A stretch of 64,000 nucleotides of DNA, taken from assembly GCA_035772735.1 (NCBI GenBank), contig JASDFA010000002.1, positions 35,360,501-35,424,500 of the forward strand, written 5' to 3'. The translations under genes and the position numbers were made by a program. This DNA comes from Datura wrightii (taxonomy: Eukaryota; Streptophyta; Magnoliopsida; Solanales; Solanaceae). Below the pieces are notes generated by a model that worked only from the letters and a program-made list of their open reading frames with translations, had not been told where the DNA came from and did not search any database. How positions within the stretch are numbered: position 1 is the stretch's first letter; each line of letters opens with the position of its first letter. Positions 46,673 through 57,971 of the stretch are shown in pieces.

Positions 46673-46793
46673 CTCCGATTTGGCGCTTGTCCGGTCTCTC
46701 CCCGGGCCCTTTTTTCACATGTATGACATTCTAAAACTTTTAACCAACATGAGAATAGGCCAACTAAGTGTCAAGAACTTATGGGGTGTAACA

Positions 46794-47758
46794 CAGGTTG
46801 ACCAAGGCAGCCCATTTTTTATAGGTCAAAATTACCGATTAAGTAGAGGACTATGCTAAATTGTACATCTGAGAGTTAGTTCGATTACTTGGAGTGCCTT
46901 TATCCATTATTTCAGACAGAGGTACTCAGTTTGACTCACAATTTCGGAGATCATTTCAGAAGGGACTTGGTACTTTGGTCAAGCTTAGCACAACTTTTCA
47001 ACCATAGACAAATAGTCAAGATGAGCGAACCATTCAGACTCTTGAGGATATATTGAGAGCATGTGAGATTGACTTCAAAGATAGTTGGGATGATCATTTA
47101 AATCTTATCGAGTTTGCATACAACAACAACTACAACTCCAGCGTTTAGATGGCTCCATTTGAGGCTCTTTATGTAGATCGCTTATTGATTGGTTTGAGGT
47201 AGGTGAAGATATGTCGATAGGGCCAGATTCAGTTCATGAGGCTATGGAGAAAATTTTGAAAATAGCTCAGAGTCGTTAAAAGTCATATGTAAATGTTAGG
47301 CGAAGAGAACTTGAGTTTGAAGTTGATGATTAGGTGTTTTTGAAGGTGTCTTCCGTGAAGAGAGTGATAAGGTTTGGAAGGAAAGGGAAGCTTAGTACCT
47401 GATATGTTGGTCCCTACAGGTTTATGAGACATGTTGGCAAGGTGTCCTATTAGTTGGAGCTACCAGTGGAGTTGGCTTCAGTAGATCTAGTTTTTCATGT
47501 ATCATTGCTAAAGAGGTGCATTGGTGATCCAACTTTGGTTATCCGGTAGAGAGTATAGGTGTGAAGGATAACCTTAGCTATGACGAGGTACCAGTTGAGA
47601 TCCTTGATTGTCAAGTTCAAAAGTTGAGGAACAAAGAAGTAACTTCATTGAAGGTTCTGTGGAGAAATCAGCTTGTTGAGGGAGCTATGTAGGAAGCCGA
47701 AGCAGGTACGATGGCTAAATACCCGTATGTTTTCCCTACCAACTCAGTTCCAACATGA
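46794..47758 (+). pseudogene. Integrase core to chromodomain, large chromovirus
   Basis: Resumes directly after the nested LTR with RLTKAAHF. Then GVPLSIISDRGTQFDSQF (46890-46940), an ERTIQTLEDILRACEIDF segment (47030) and IEFAYNNNYNS. From about 47330 a shifted frame has FGRKGKLS, VFHVSLLKRCIGDP and a chromodomain-like VEILDCQVQKLRNKEV with LKVLWRNQLVE (47600-47680), ending TGA at 47757. Several CAG-to-TAG and CGA-to-TGA type stops. The N-terminal half of integrase and the first catalytic D are absent. Confidence 0.85.
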
Positions 47759-47985
47759 GGTATCAGTTTCTTCTCTAATCTCTATTCAATTTCATGCCAA
47801 GTTCATGTCTCTCTGTTTTTTTATGTCAGTGCATATATGTGTGATTCATGAATTCAGTTTAGTTTTCTATATTAGTCTGAAGTCAGTCACCCTATTAGTT
47901 TTCATTTCAGATGTTAAGTATTTGACATTACAATTCCTTTCCTTAGATTTTCAGTATGTTTACCCCATATTCAAGGACGAAAATT

Positions 47986-48001
47986 CCCAAGGGGGAGATA
48001 T
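47986..48001 (+). other. Polypurine tract of the large chromovirus
   Basis: CCCAAGGGGGAGATAT directly before the 3' LTR start TATAATACCC. Confidence 0.85.
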
Positions 48002-50235
48002 TATAATACCCCCAAGGTTCCTAAGACTAGACCCAAAATTTGAAATGTGTTAAGCTAGAAAAGAAGGAAAATTTTGCATAGATCGACTCATGGTATGAGT
48101 CGTGCTAAGAAGGTACGACTCATAGGAAGTGTTTGTGGTTTGAATCTTCAGGAGGAGTCCAGTGACAGCGAGTCAAGGTACGGCTCGTGGGATCAAGTTA
48201 TTAGTCATAGGTTGAACCGTGGTTTGAGGAATGAGTTACCATGGTTGGAAGGTACGAATCACTGTATGACCCATTGTATGAAATAATGAGTTGTGGCCTG
48301 CACCCATGAGAAGGAAATAAGGATCTTGTAAATAGTGGTCACGGGTGGATATAATGACTCATAGGTTGGTGGTATGAGTCGTGGTTTGACCCGTGTAAAG
48401 CTTCAGAAAGTTAGGAAAGAGCAGTGGTGACTACGGATGATAACAAGGAGTTGTGGTATTGAGGTACGACTCGTGGTGTGAGTCGTGACACCTGACAGAG
48501 TGTAATTTTCTGCGATTTAAATAAGGTTATTTCCATAATTCCTAAGCTCCTAAACCCTAAACTGCATCATTTTAAGCTCTATTAGGAGGGTTTTAAAAGG
48601 ATTAAACCTATTCTAAACCCTTCCCCTCCCATGCATGTAAGTCTAGACCTCTCCATTAAAGATCAAGCCTAGAACCCTTCAAGTTCTTCTCTCAATTCTT
48701 TGGGCTTTCTAGGCCAAGTGTAAATTCAGTTCTTCCAAGTATGTGAGGCCATGAATAAGAGTTTCTTTCACTTTCATGCTCATAATTCTCCCCAATTTCA
48801 TTATGTCTCAATTCAAATTATGATTAAAAAGAGATCTCAATCTAGTTTCATAGAATTCTTACAAATTGTTTATGGGTTGATTTCCTTTATGTTTTAAAGT
48901 ATGTTTGATGATTAATGGGAAAATTCTATACATGTTTTGATTATAAATTCATGAGTTCAAGTTTTATAAAATTTTGCCAATTATGCAAGTTTAAGAAAAA
49001 GTTTGGTGTATGATTGATGATTATGTTTACAAATTACCCATATATGAATCTATAATATTTACTAGTGAAGTCTATTTCAAGTATGCATGATCTTTAATAT
49101 TTGGGTAATCCCACTCAGATTAAGCATGTTTTCATGATTCAGTTTAGTTTTATAAATCAGCTTACCATATAGTTTGGAAGTCTATACTCCCACTTTCAGT
49201 TTATGGTATATTTTCAGCTTCGTTGGAAAATGATGGTGAGCACTTTGCATATTTTTGGATGCAGTGTCTAGCATCGAGTAGGCCAGCGATTCACGAAAAC
49301 CCCATGTCTCAGAAGTACGTGCTAACATAGAATTTCACATTTACTTTGGCACCTCTTTTGTGAACTTCCCCTATCCCCAATGGGCCTTCAACTTGATATT
49401 GATATTATGGTAGGGCCCTTATCCCTGGCAAGGCTTTAGACGGTTCTACTCACTTGAGTACAATAGTTGGGATGACGTAATCTTTATCATGATAGTGCTG
49501 GTTATATGACGAGTCTCCAATTGTTACTCATGATCTCAGTTATGCATGTTTATCAATTATGATATTATATTATCAGTAGGTTTGACCCAATGATTAGATT
49601 ATCAATTTTACTTATGAATTTCAGTTTCAACTTTGGGTCAATCGATTCAGTTATGAGATCAAGTTTATGACCATGGGTTTTCAGATATTAGCATGTAGTC
49701 CTTACTCTTATGATGTTAAGACTTATGTTAATATACATGATTTCAATTTATATTTATTCAGCCTATTTTACTTACATTGAATAGTCGTTACTTTCCAAGT
49801 ACTGACCATATACTCCATGTCGTATCATTTCATGATACAGGTCCTAGCAATCATACTCAGATGCATTGTTAGTTCTGCTCTCATACCAGTTTAGACCCTG
49901 TCTTGGTGAGTCCTCATCCTCCGAGGACATCTATCTTTCAGTATCATTATGTCAGTTTGTTTCAGACTTAGAATTAGCTGGGGGCTTGTCCCAACATCTC
50001 TTCAGTTAATAAAGGTTTTTCAGACATAGATTTGCATATTCATCTTCGAACTCATTGTTTTGATATTACCATTGGCTAGACGTTTTGTTATTTAGACTTC
50101 CACTATTTCAGAATTCAGTTATCAGTTTTGTTTATGTTGGTCTTTAGTTATCATGTTCATGCCATGGGTAAACTTGAATCCATCCAAGATTCTAGGTTGA
50201 GTGTCTATATCCGGACCTATGTTCGGGTCGTGACA
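48002..50235 (+). mobile_element. 3' LTR of the large chromovirus (2234 bp)
   Basis: From TATAATACCC to GGGTCGTGACA. Aligns with 23289-25972 except for one copy of the 411-base duplication. Word block ACGACTCGTGG at 48080-48490. Followed by the target duplication GCTAC and the resumed AT-rich array. Confidence 0.88.
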
Positions 50236-50240
50236 GCTAC

Positions 50241-52263
50241 TGTAGAAAATAATTTCGATTAGAATCTATATCTATATGTTATTAAAACAAGGATAGTGAA
50301 GCATGAGGTTAGGCCAAGTGGCATATTGAGAACTAACCACTTGGCACTTCTACAAAAAAAAAAGTGTTTCAATTATATTTTATATACAAAAGAAATCACG
50401 CTATAATTAGAATCATTTTAATAGAAAATATTCATACGACATATTCTATATACTTAATATTTAAATTATTTAATTAAATCACAACATAATTAGATTCATT
50501 ATAATAGAAAATAAATTGATCAATATTATTTTAGAAGACTTTGCACTCACATTTAACTATTTATAATTTTATAATTAGATACTGCAGAAAATAATTTGAT
50601 TATTAAATTATCTAATTTAAATCACACCATAATTAGAATCATTCTAATAGAAATAATCTAATCAATATTATTTTCTGCAGACATTAGCACTTACATTTAA
50701 CTACTAATTATAATTTTATAATCAGATACTGCAGAAAATAATTTTGATTATAATATTTTCTATAATTAGAGATATAACAACACATCATAATCAGAGTCAT
50801 TCTAATAGAAAATAACAAATTAATATTATTTTATGCCACATGCCATAATTATAATCATTCTAGAAAAGATAACTATGAATTATTATATATATTTGGGAGG
50901 ATTCATTCAACATAATACAAATGGTTCATAGTATACAGTATAGGGAAACAATCATGTTATAATTAGAGTCATTCTAATAGGATGACATCCTACTACATAT
51001 TCCATATATTTACAATTTAAACTATTTAAATTATTGCGTGATGTATTTGAATTTAAATCAAATATTGCAGAAAATAATATTGATTAGATTATTTCCTATA
51101 ATCTATATATTGCAAGTACATGATTATTTGATTGGCAATTATTCGATACATGTGAAAAAAATCACGCCATAATTAGAGTCATTCTAATAAAAAATATTTC
51201 TGCGACATTCTATATCTTTATAATTTAAATTATTTAATTAAATCACGCGATAATTAGAGTTATTTTAATAGAAAATAATCTAATCAATATTATTTCTGTA
51301 GACATAGCACTCACATTTAACTAATTATGATTTTATAATCAAATGCTGCAGAAAATAGTTTTGATTAGAATATTTTCTATAATTAGAGAAATAACATCAC
51401 ATCATAATTAGAGTCATTCTAATAGAAAATAGCGTAATTAATATTATTTCCTGCCTCATGCCATAATTAAAGAAAAGATTACTATAAATTATTATATATA
51501 TTTAGGAGGAATCGTTCAACATAATACAAACAGTTCATAGTATCCAATATGGGGGGGGGGGGGGGGGGGAGATCAGCCATAATTAGAGTCATTCTAATAG
51601 AATGGCTTCCTGCGACATATTCTATATATTTATAATTTAAATTATATAAATTATTTTGTAATATATTTGAATTCTAAATCAAATATTGCAGGAAATAATG
51701 TTGATTAGATTATTTCCTGTAATCAATATGTAGCTGTATATAATTATTTGATTCACAATTATTCGATATATATGATAAAAATCACGCATAATTAGAGTTA
51801 TTCTAATATAAAATATTCATGTGATATATTCTATATATTTATAATTTAAATTATTTAATTAAATCACGTGATAATTAGAGTCATTCTAATAGGAAATAGT
51901 CTAAATAATATTATTTTCTGTAGGCGTATCATTCACATTTAACTAATTATAATCAGATACTGTAGGAAATAATTTTGATTAGAATATTTTCTATAAGTAG
52001 AGACACAACAACACATCATCATTAGAGTCATTCTAATAAGAAATAACATAATCAATATTATTTACTGCCTTATGCCATTATTATAGTCACTCTAATAAGA
52101 AAGATTACTATGAATTATTATTTATATTTAGGAGGATTCATTCAAAATAATATAAACTGTTCATAGTATACAACATAGGAAAACAAACTACCTTGAAGCC
52201 AAAAAAAATCTTTTAAAAATATCTACTAAAATTAACTTTATCAGTGAGATACCCGGAACAAAG
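50241..52263 (+). repeat. AT-rich palindromic array, right half
   Basis: Continues the array of 20262-23288 in register. The marker GGATTCATTCAACATAATA recurs near 50897, 51507 (with changes) and 52134, about 600-630 bases apart. Inverted repeat pairs such as TAATCAATATTATTTTCTGC and GCAGAAAATAAT..GATTA are frequent. A candidate Helitron start lies at 50271. Confidence 0.75.
51551..51569 (+). repeat. Run of 19 G
   Basis: Nineteen consecutive G in very AT-rich DNA. In the other repeat units the same place reads ATAGGGAAACAATCA or similar, so the run replaces GGG. It may be a true expansion or an artefact of sequencing. Confidence 0.9.
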
Positions 52264-53113
52264 ATGCAATGGTATTTGAAAGTTCGTGTCGTGGGATTAT
52301 GGATGGTTCTTGATTGCAAAAAGGATAGATAATTCAATTTCAATTGAGATGCTACTGCAGGATGAAATGTATTTATATCATCTTATTATCATTAGGAATA
52401 CATATGTTGACTACCCTCACGATAGATTTAATATAGGTATTGAATTTTTTTGTAAGGAGATCGTATCCACGCAATTGTGGGTAGGTATGTTATCTGCATG
52501 TACAAAGGACAAATAAATGAGTTGGGACTTTATATCATGTAAATTTTAATTGTTGTCTCAAATAATGCAAAATATAAGACCAATAAATATAAGTTAAGCC
52601 TAACGTTTACTAGTAGAACAACTGTGAATGAAATAAATGATCCAGAATTTGCTTTGCATATCATCAATCGACAGCCTTATGAGCAATTGATTGACCAACT
52701 TGATATTGATGAGAATGACTTTATTTTTTAATTATCAAATTCACTTTTTATTTACATTGATCTATTTTAGCAAACTGATGAATAATTTTTAAAAATGAAC
52801 TAGATATAATAGGAGAGATTGTTAGTCACGGAGAAGTGCAATCACACAAGCAACGCGGTAAGACCAGTATTTTTATTAATATGAAGCTACAAGATCACGA
52901 GTAAACTCGCAAACATGATTAGAATTAATATATAGATTTCAATTTCATTATTTTTCTCAAATGTGAAGTTGTGTTTTTTCATGTAGAATGAAGAATATCC
53001 CAGCTAGCTTGTGGGATGAATTTGTAGAACAAATTATATCATACTTGGAAGGATCTAGCAATAGCGCTGTTGTAGTGGTTGTTCAAGAAAACATAATCCA
53101 AAGGAGACGTTGA
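52264..53113 (+). pseudogene. RPA-like single-strand binding protein remnant of a Helitron
   Basis: Starts ATG-CAA-TGG with QWYLKVRVVGLWMVLDCKK, shifts frame near 52330 into NSISIEMLLQDE, an N-terminal OB-fold of the RPA70 type (DUF223 family, from memory). Further pieces: YKLSLTFTSRTTVNEINDPE at 52580-52640 and LWDEFVEQIISYLEGSS with VVVVVQEN at 53010-53090. The pieces are separated by AT-rich stretches that may be introns. Such genes are passengers of plant Helitrons and would bind single-stranded DNA during rolling-circle transposition. No Rep/helicase ORF lies in the window. Confidence 0.6.
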
Positions 53114-54008
53114 CATTTATTTAATTCGTCTTTATTGGTTTATCCGTTGGTCAAGTGAAAGAAATTTTTTATAATCATTTATTCATTTGATAATTTTATA
53201 AATTTAAGTTTTTTATCTATATTTTTAAATAATTTTTTAAGTATTATTTGCATAGAGCACAAGCACTAATACTAATTCAACTAAAACAATAAAATTATTC
53301 ATAGTTATTACAACAACCAGAAATGTCTAATTCAAATACACTAAAGACCAGAAAATATTCTATAGCTCTCTGATGGTTAGTCAGGAAACTTGATGCATTT
53401 CTTACTGAAGAAAGATATTGCTCCCACTATTTTCAGTTTGTTTATCTTATTTAAATTTGGCATAAAATTAAGAAAGCAAAAAAAAATATTTAAATTTTAT
53501 GGTCTATTAAATTAAAACTATGTAGAATGTTCAAAATTCATTTTAATTTTGTGATTGTAAACATGTGAAAAATCAAATTAAAAAGTTCGTAAAAAAAATA
53601 GAAAAAGAAAGATACATGCATTTTCAAACAGACCAAAAAAAAAAACAAAATAATAATTTGAAACGGCAGTACTTACTTTCTCTAATTATTTTATTGTTTT
53701 TAAGTAATTATGTGCAATACATAGTTAAAAATAGGGCTGGCAAAATGGTTTAAAAAAATAAGTAACTATCCGATCTAACCAATTAGATATGGGTTACACA
53801 ACCAACTTTTTGAAATTGGATCAAATATGAATTTTATCCATATATCCAATAAAATATCCACATGAGTAACATGAGATGTGTTTACTTGCAAGACGGTGCA
53901 GTTGAATTAAATAACTCGATCTAATGAGACATAAGTTAAATTGATCTTGCAATGATATAATAATAAAATAAGCCACAAAAAAAATAGTATGAATCTATAT
54001 TTATGTAT
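53114..54008 (+). other. AT-rich DNA without recognised gene
   Basis: No coding signal beyond short chance frames (for example 53565-53753, lysine-rich). A stretch at 53727-53890 starting TAGGGCTGGCAAAATGG resembles the start of hAT-type miniature elements, but no matching inverted end was found. Confidence 0.5.
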
Positions 54009-54243
54009 TGTTAGGAAATAATAAAGAAAGAACAAGAATATTGTAGAGAAAGAGAGAAAGAGAGAAGTTCTTATTTCTCTTGATGGGATAAAATATAATG
54101 AAGGAGAACCCATCTAATTATAGGGACAATTCCTCCTAACTGTTCTCCAAAAGATAGACTTTTACTATAATATAAACACATGTATCCACTATAATACAAA
54201 TACCTTTATAGACATTCACTATAATACAAATATGTTTATAACA
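54009..54243 (-). mobile_element. 3' LTR of Copia element (235 bp)
   Basis: TGTTAGGAAATAATAAAG to ATGTTTATAACA on the plus strand, next to a purine tract (minus strand CATTCAAGGGAGAG, 54244-54257). It aligns with the right LTR with about 15-20 differences by eye. Confidence 0.9.
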
Positions 54244-54267
54244 CTCTCCCTTGAATGTCTATTTGAT

Positions 54268-57186
54268 AGATAATGTGTCTCGTTAAAACCTTACTAGAAA
54301 AAACCCAGTGGGAAAAAAATCTAGTGAAGGAAAAAGAGTACATATATCTAATAATACGCATTTTGGGCTGCCTCATTAAAAATCTTACAAGGAAAACCCA
54401 GTGGGACAAAACCTCGTAAGGGAAAAAGAGTACAATGCGTATTAACTCCTCCTAATGAGAACATCCTTGAATCTTTGCATCCCGATCTTCTGCACCATCT
54501 TCTTGAAAGTTGTAGTTGGTAGAGATTTGGTGAATAAATCAGCCACATTATCACTTGAACGAATCTATTGCAAGTTAATATCACCATTCTTTTGGAACTC
54601 ATGTGTGTAGAAGAACTTTGGCAAGATGTGCTTCTTTTATCTCCTTTTATGAATCCTCCCTTTAGTTGTGCTATGCATGCTGCATTATCTTCATACAAAA
54701 TTGTGGGTACTTTGTTACATTTCAAACCACATTTTTTTCTAATGAGATGTATGATGGACCTCAACCACACACATTCTGGGTTTGCTTCATGAATAACTAT
54801 TATCTCAACATGATTTGATGAAATAGCTATGAGAGTCTGCTTTGTAGATCTCCAAGATACGACAGTACCTCCATATATGAACACGTAGCCAGTTTGAGAT
54901 CGAACTTTGTGTGGGTCAAATAAATACCCAACATTAGCATAACCAACAAGATCGGGACTACAATTGTTAGAATAATATAAGCTCATATCGGTAGTCTCTT
55001 TTAGATACCGCATTATGTGTTTGATCCCATTCCAATGTCTCCTAGTAGGAGCAGACTATATCTTCAAGACCAAGAATTTCCTCTTCCTTTTAAATCTTTC
55101 AAGGAGTTTCATATATCCTTCAGAGTCTCTAGACATGAAAATAATTTCATTATGCGCATATCAAGTTTTTCATATATTGCCAGACTTATGAGGAACCTCA
55201 AAATAATTTCATCCACAAGAGGACCTCTCCATATAATAATATCATAATTTATGAAAAATCTTTATGCCACAAGAATCCATTTATATCTACTGGCATTATA
55301 CTTGAATTGCGTATTTTTAATTGGCCAATCATTTATCTGTCCATACTTTTTGACAGATTTGAATTCAAGATCCTCGTCAATATTTATAATTTTGAGCGCT
55401 ACATTATATCAAAGGTATCATCGACGATCATTTCGATATCAGTTCCAATGCGATATAACATATTGAGATCTCTTCATTTTTTGTCATTTTCAGGTATTTG
55501 AACCTTTGCCAAGGTTTTATGTAGTGTTATGTCGTGGTTCTTTCTTAAAGCACTTGCCTCATCATTATGACCATTTTAATCATTTGCTCCTCTCCTTCTT
55601 CAAGAAGTTCTATATTTGGAACTGTTTGTTCTATCACGCTTCAGGCGTCTCATAGACCCTGTCCTTCAAATACCTTTCATTGGAGCATTTGCAACTAAAT
55701 TATAAAATAGAGTTAGCAAATATATCTGGCAATTGATTTGCAATATTTTGCAAGTGAATTATCTATTGAACTTTAAGTTCACTTTTTTTTTCGAGGATCT
55801 AGATCATTCATCCCACACTCAATTTTCAACTGCTAATCACTTCTCTCCTTAATATTAGAAAAACTAACATTTACCCCCAAGCTCATTTGGGGACCCATCT
55901 TTATGCGTTGTGGTGGAACAATTGAATCATATATCGCACATTTAAATTTTTAGATGGAATTATTTGGTTCCTAACCCTGAACCAATTGTGATAGGAGAAA
56001 CCTTGTTGGCTTGATGCATTCAAGTGTTGCTATATGTTAAATAAACATATCTTCTCATAACCAATAATTTAGCTATACTTGGAAGCATAGAATTTTTGCT
56101 AAACCAACATAGATATGAATCAACATTATCAACATGATTTTATAATTTGGAACTATGCTCTTAATTTAATAACTCGAGCAACAACCTTACAAAAATTAAT
56201 TGCAAGTTGATATCAAAACACATGTGACCATACCATAGATGCATCTATTAGCAAATGGTTGACATGGTAGGTGAATGGACCCATATTCACCCTTTTATAA
56301 GTTCCAAAATTTCACGGAATATAATTTCAATCTTAGCTGATCAAGATCATTCTATCACGAGAACAAGCAATACAAGAAAATTCTTGAAGAATCTTTTATT
56401 TCTTCAACATATAGCCACATGAATTCTCAATTATTTTTGCATCACATTTGAACCGAGATGGCCAACCAGTTATGCCAACTTATTTCAGTAAACTTCTAGT
56501 TTACTTTCATATGTGATTTCATCATCATACCCATATTTACGTACTACAATTAATAAAAACGACGGGTAATCTTTTAATAAATATTTATAACCCGCTTCAA
56601 TTGTAGTAGCATTAAGATATTAGATCTTCCCATAATTTATAGTCTCAATTTTTTTTCAATGTCCTTGAAACTTATAAGTTTCCATTTGAGACATACTACG
56701 ATAATTTCATTCCTTCAAGTAGTAATACATTAGCTCTTTCGGAGCTCTCAATTAATTTTGTGTACTACCACATATTCAATCATATCAACATCATTAATAG
56801 TTTCTCCACATAGATTCAACTTAAAAATAATTTTGAATGTTGATGAGTTATACTCATGAACAGACTTATAGTCTTGATGGATCCAATCATATCGTGCATT
56901 TGGGTGGATGACCATCTTCAGGTGGTCATATCTTTCTTTTTAGGATATTCCACAAAATAAGTGGATCCTTAATCGTGAGATATTCAATTTTCAGAATTTC
57001 GTCAATATGATGACGCAAGAATATTATAGCCTTAGCACGATCTTCATTTAATGCTTTATTTTCACTTTTAATGATTTCTCCAAGACCCATTGCATCCAAA
57101 TGGATTTCATCATCCAACACCCATGAAAGGTAGTTCTTTCCCAAACTTTGAAGGGTAATGAAATCAAGTTTCGTAAGGTTAGCCAT
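54268..57186 (-). pseudogene. Copia gag-pol polyprotein remnant
   Basis: Minus strand. Gag from ATG 57186: MANLTKLDFITLQSLGKNYL, HLDAMGLGEIIKSENK and ILWNILK (to 56926). Integrase pieces lie between 56700 and 55860: KILQEFSCIACSRDRMIL, VNMGPFTYHVNHLLIDAS and IVPPQRIKMGPQ. A linker piece KIIHLQNIANQLPDIFANS is at 55770-55720. The RT middle is deleted; RNase H is the best part (55013-54348): MRYLKETTDMSLYYSNN, SQTGYVFIYGGTVVSWRSTK and LYEDNAACIAQLKGGFIKGD, with a shift after it. The protease was not identified. Many stops and shifts. Order gag, integrase, RT/RNase H is that of Copia. Confidence 0.88.
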
Positions 57187-57344
57187 ATTAAAAGAAAGAA
57201 AAAAATAATACCTCGACCTTCAAATTTTGAGACAGTAGAGTCATAGAGCAACAATATCATTCCTTTGGTTAAGTAATACATCTTTCGAAAAAGAAATTTT
57301 AATCTTTCTTACCTCAGATCTTTCGAAGTGAGTGCTCAAGGTAG

Positions 57345-57362
57345 AGACTCGTGCTGATAACG
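57345..57362 (-). other. Primer binding site of Copia element
   Basis: On the minus strand CGTTATCAGCACGAGTC directly follows the 5' LTR. ACGTTATCAGCACGA after the LTR is characteristic of a well-known group of plant Copia elements. Confidence 0.75.
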
Positions 57363-57596
57363 TGTTATGAAATTATAAAGAAAGAACAAGATTATCGTAG
57401 AGAAAGAGAGAAGGAGAGAAGTTCTTATTTCATTTGATGGATAAAATACAATGAAGGAGAACCCATCTATTTATAGAGACAATTCCTCCTAACTTTTCTC
57501 CAAAAGATAGAATTTCACTATAATATAAACACATGTATACACTACAATACAAATACCTTTATAGATATTCACTATAATAAAAATATGTTTGTAACA
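57363..57596 (-). mobile_element. 5' LTR of Copia element (234 bp)
   Basis: TGTTATGAAATTATAAAG to ATGTTTGTAACA on the plus strand; contains TCTATTTATAGAGAC, on the minus strand a possible TATA region (CTATAAATAG, 57473-57482). Confidence 0.9.
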
Positions 57597-57601
57597 TGTA
57601 T

Positions 57602-57971
57602 ATTATAAAGATAGACGTTAGAATAATGAGTGGCACCTCTCTTTGGCTAGGATACATATTTATCTATTTGTCTGAACTGTTTTTCCTTTTTAATCTTTTT
57701 TATTACTTTCAATCAATCAACTTCAATATCTAAGGTCCATAAATAATATATAAATCTATACTTTATTCCTCCTAATTAATTCATTGAAAGCCATTTTTCT
57801 TTAATTCTTTTTTCCAATCAATCAATTACTATATTTAAGACTCGTAAATAAAGATTTAGATCTGCATTTTTCTACCTAATTAAGTCATTGAAGTCATTAG
57901 CATTCGCTAATTAAATTATTCATATCCAAAACTTTTGGTTGTTGTAATCAATACAACAAACGCTATGGTAT
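57602..57971 (+). other. AT-rich DNA, nothing recognised
   Basis: Flank of the Copia element. No coding frame, repeat end or RNA gene seen. Confidence 0.5.

Larger units (their letters stand above)
38393..46793 (-). mobile_element. Nested family-2 chromovirus, 3' LTR truncated
   Basis: Minus-strand element with a full 5' LTR on the right (44541-46793), primer site, gag, pol and chromodomain, polypurine tract, and a 3' LTR on the left. The left LTR has lost its last 1.35 kb (read along the element). The right end GGGGTGTAACA meets CAGGTTGACC of the outer element's integrase; on the left, no duplication exists. A deletion therefore removed the outer element's RT-to-integrase segment together with the end of this LTR. 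Gag and LTR are close to the element at 13396-18779. Confidence 0.9.
44541..46793 (-). mobile_element. 5' LTR of nested family-2 element (2253 bp)
   Basis: TGTCATGCCCC to GGGGTGTAACA on the plus strand. On the minus strand the first 110 bases and the TATA region align with the LTR at 13396-15960, and so does the block GGTTAATAGCTGTGTCGACT (near 45735). Between start and TATA it carries GTCGCAT palindromes where the other LTR carries the 40-bp cassette. Confidence 0.9.
23289..50235 (+). mobile_element. Large family-3 chromovirus with two nested insertions
   Basis: Plus-strand LTR retrotransposon inserted in the AT-rich array. Target duplication GATAC (23284-23288) and GCTAC (50236-50240), one mismatch; removing the element restores the array motif GATACTGTAGAAAATAAT. 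It spans 26.9 kb, but about 18.3 kb is later minus-strand insertions (27436-37329 and 38393-46793), leaving about 8.6 kb of its own. Order: LTR, primer site, gag, protease and first half of RT, then, after a deletion, integrase and chromodomain, polypurine tract, LTR. Confidence 0.9.
54009..57596 (-). mobile_element. Decayed Copia element with duplication TGTAT
   Basis: Minus-strand element of 3588 bases with short LTRs (54009-54243 and 57363-57596), flanked by perfect TGTAT repeats (54004-54008 and 57597-57601). The LTRs start TGTTA and end AACA. A primer site, gag, integrase, RT and RNase H pieces follow in order from right to left. At 3.6 kb it is about 1.3 kb shorter than a full Copia; much of RT is missing. 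Confidence 0.92.

Noticed and set aside
53727..53890. hAT-type miniature element starting TAGGGCTGGCAAAATGG
   Set aside because: No matching inverted end or 8-base duplication found; kept only as a note in the gap description.
54568..55501. Plus-strand open frames across the Copia element
   Set aside because: They are antisense to RNase H and RT remnants that read clearly on the minus strand.
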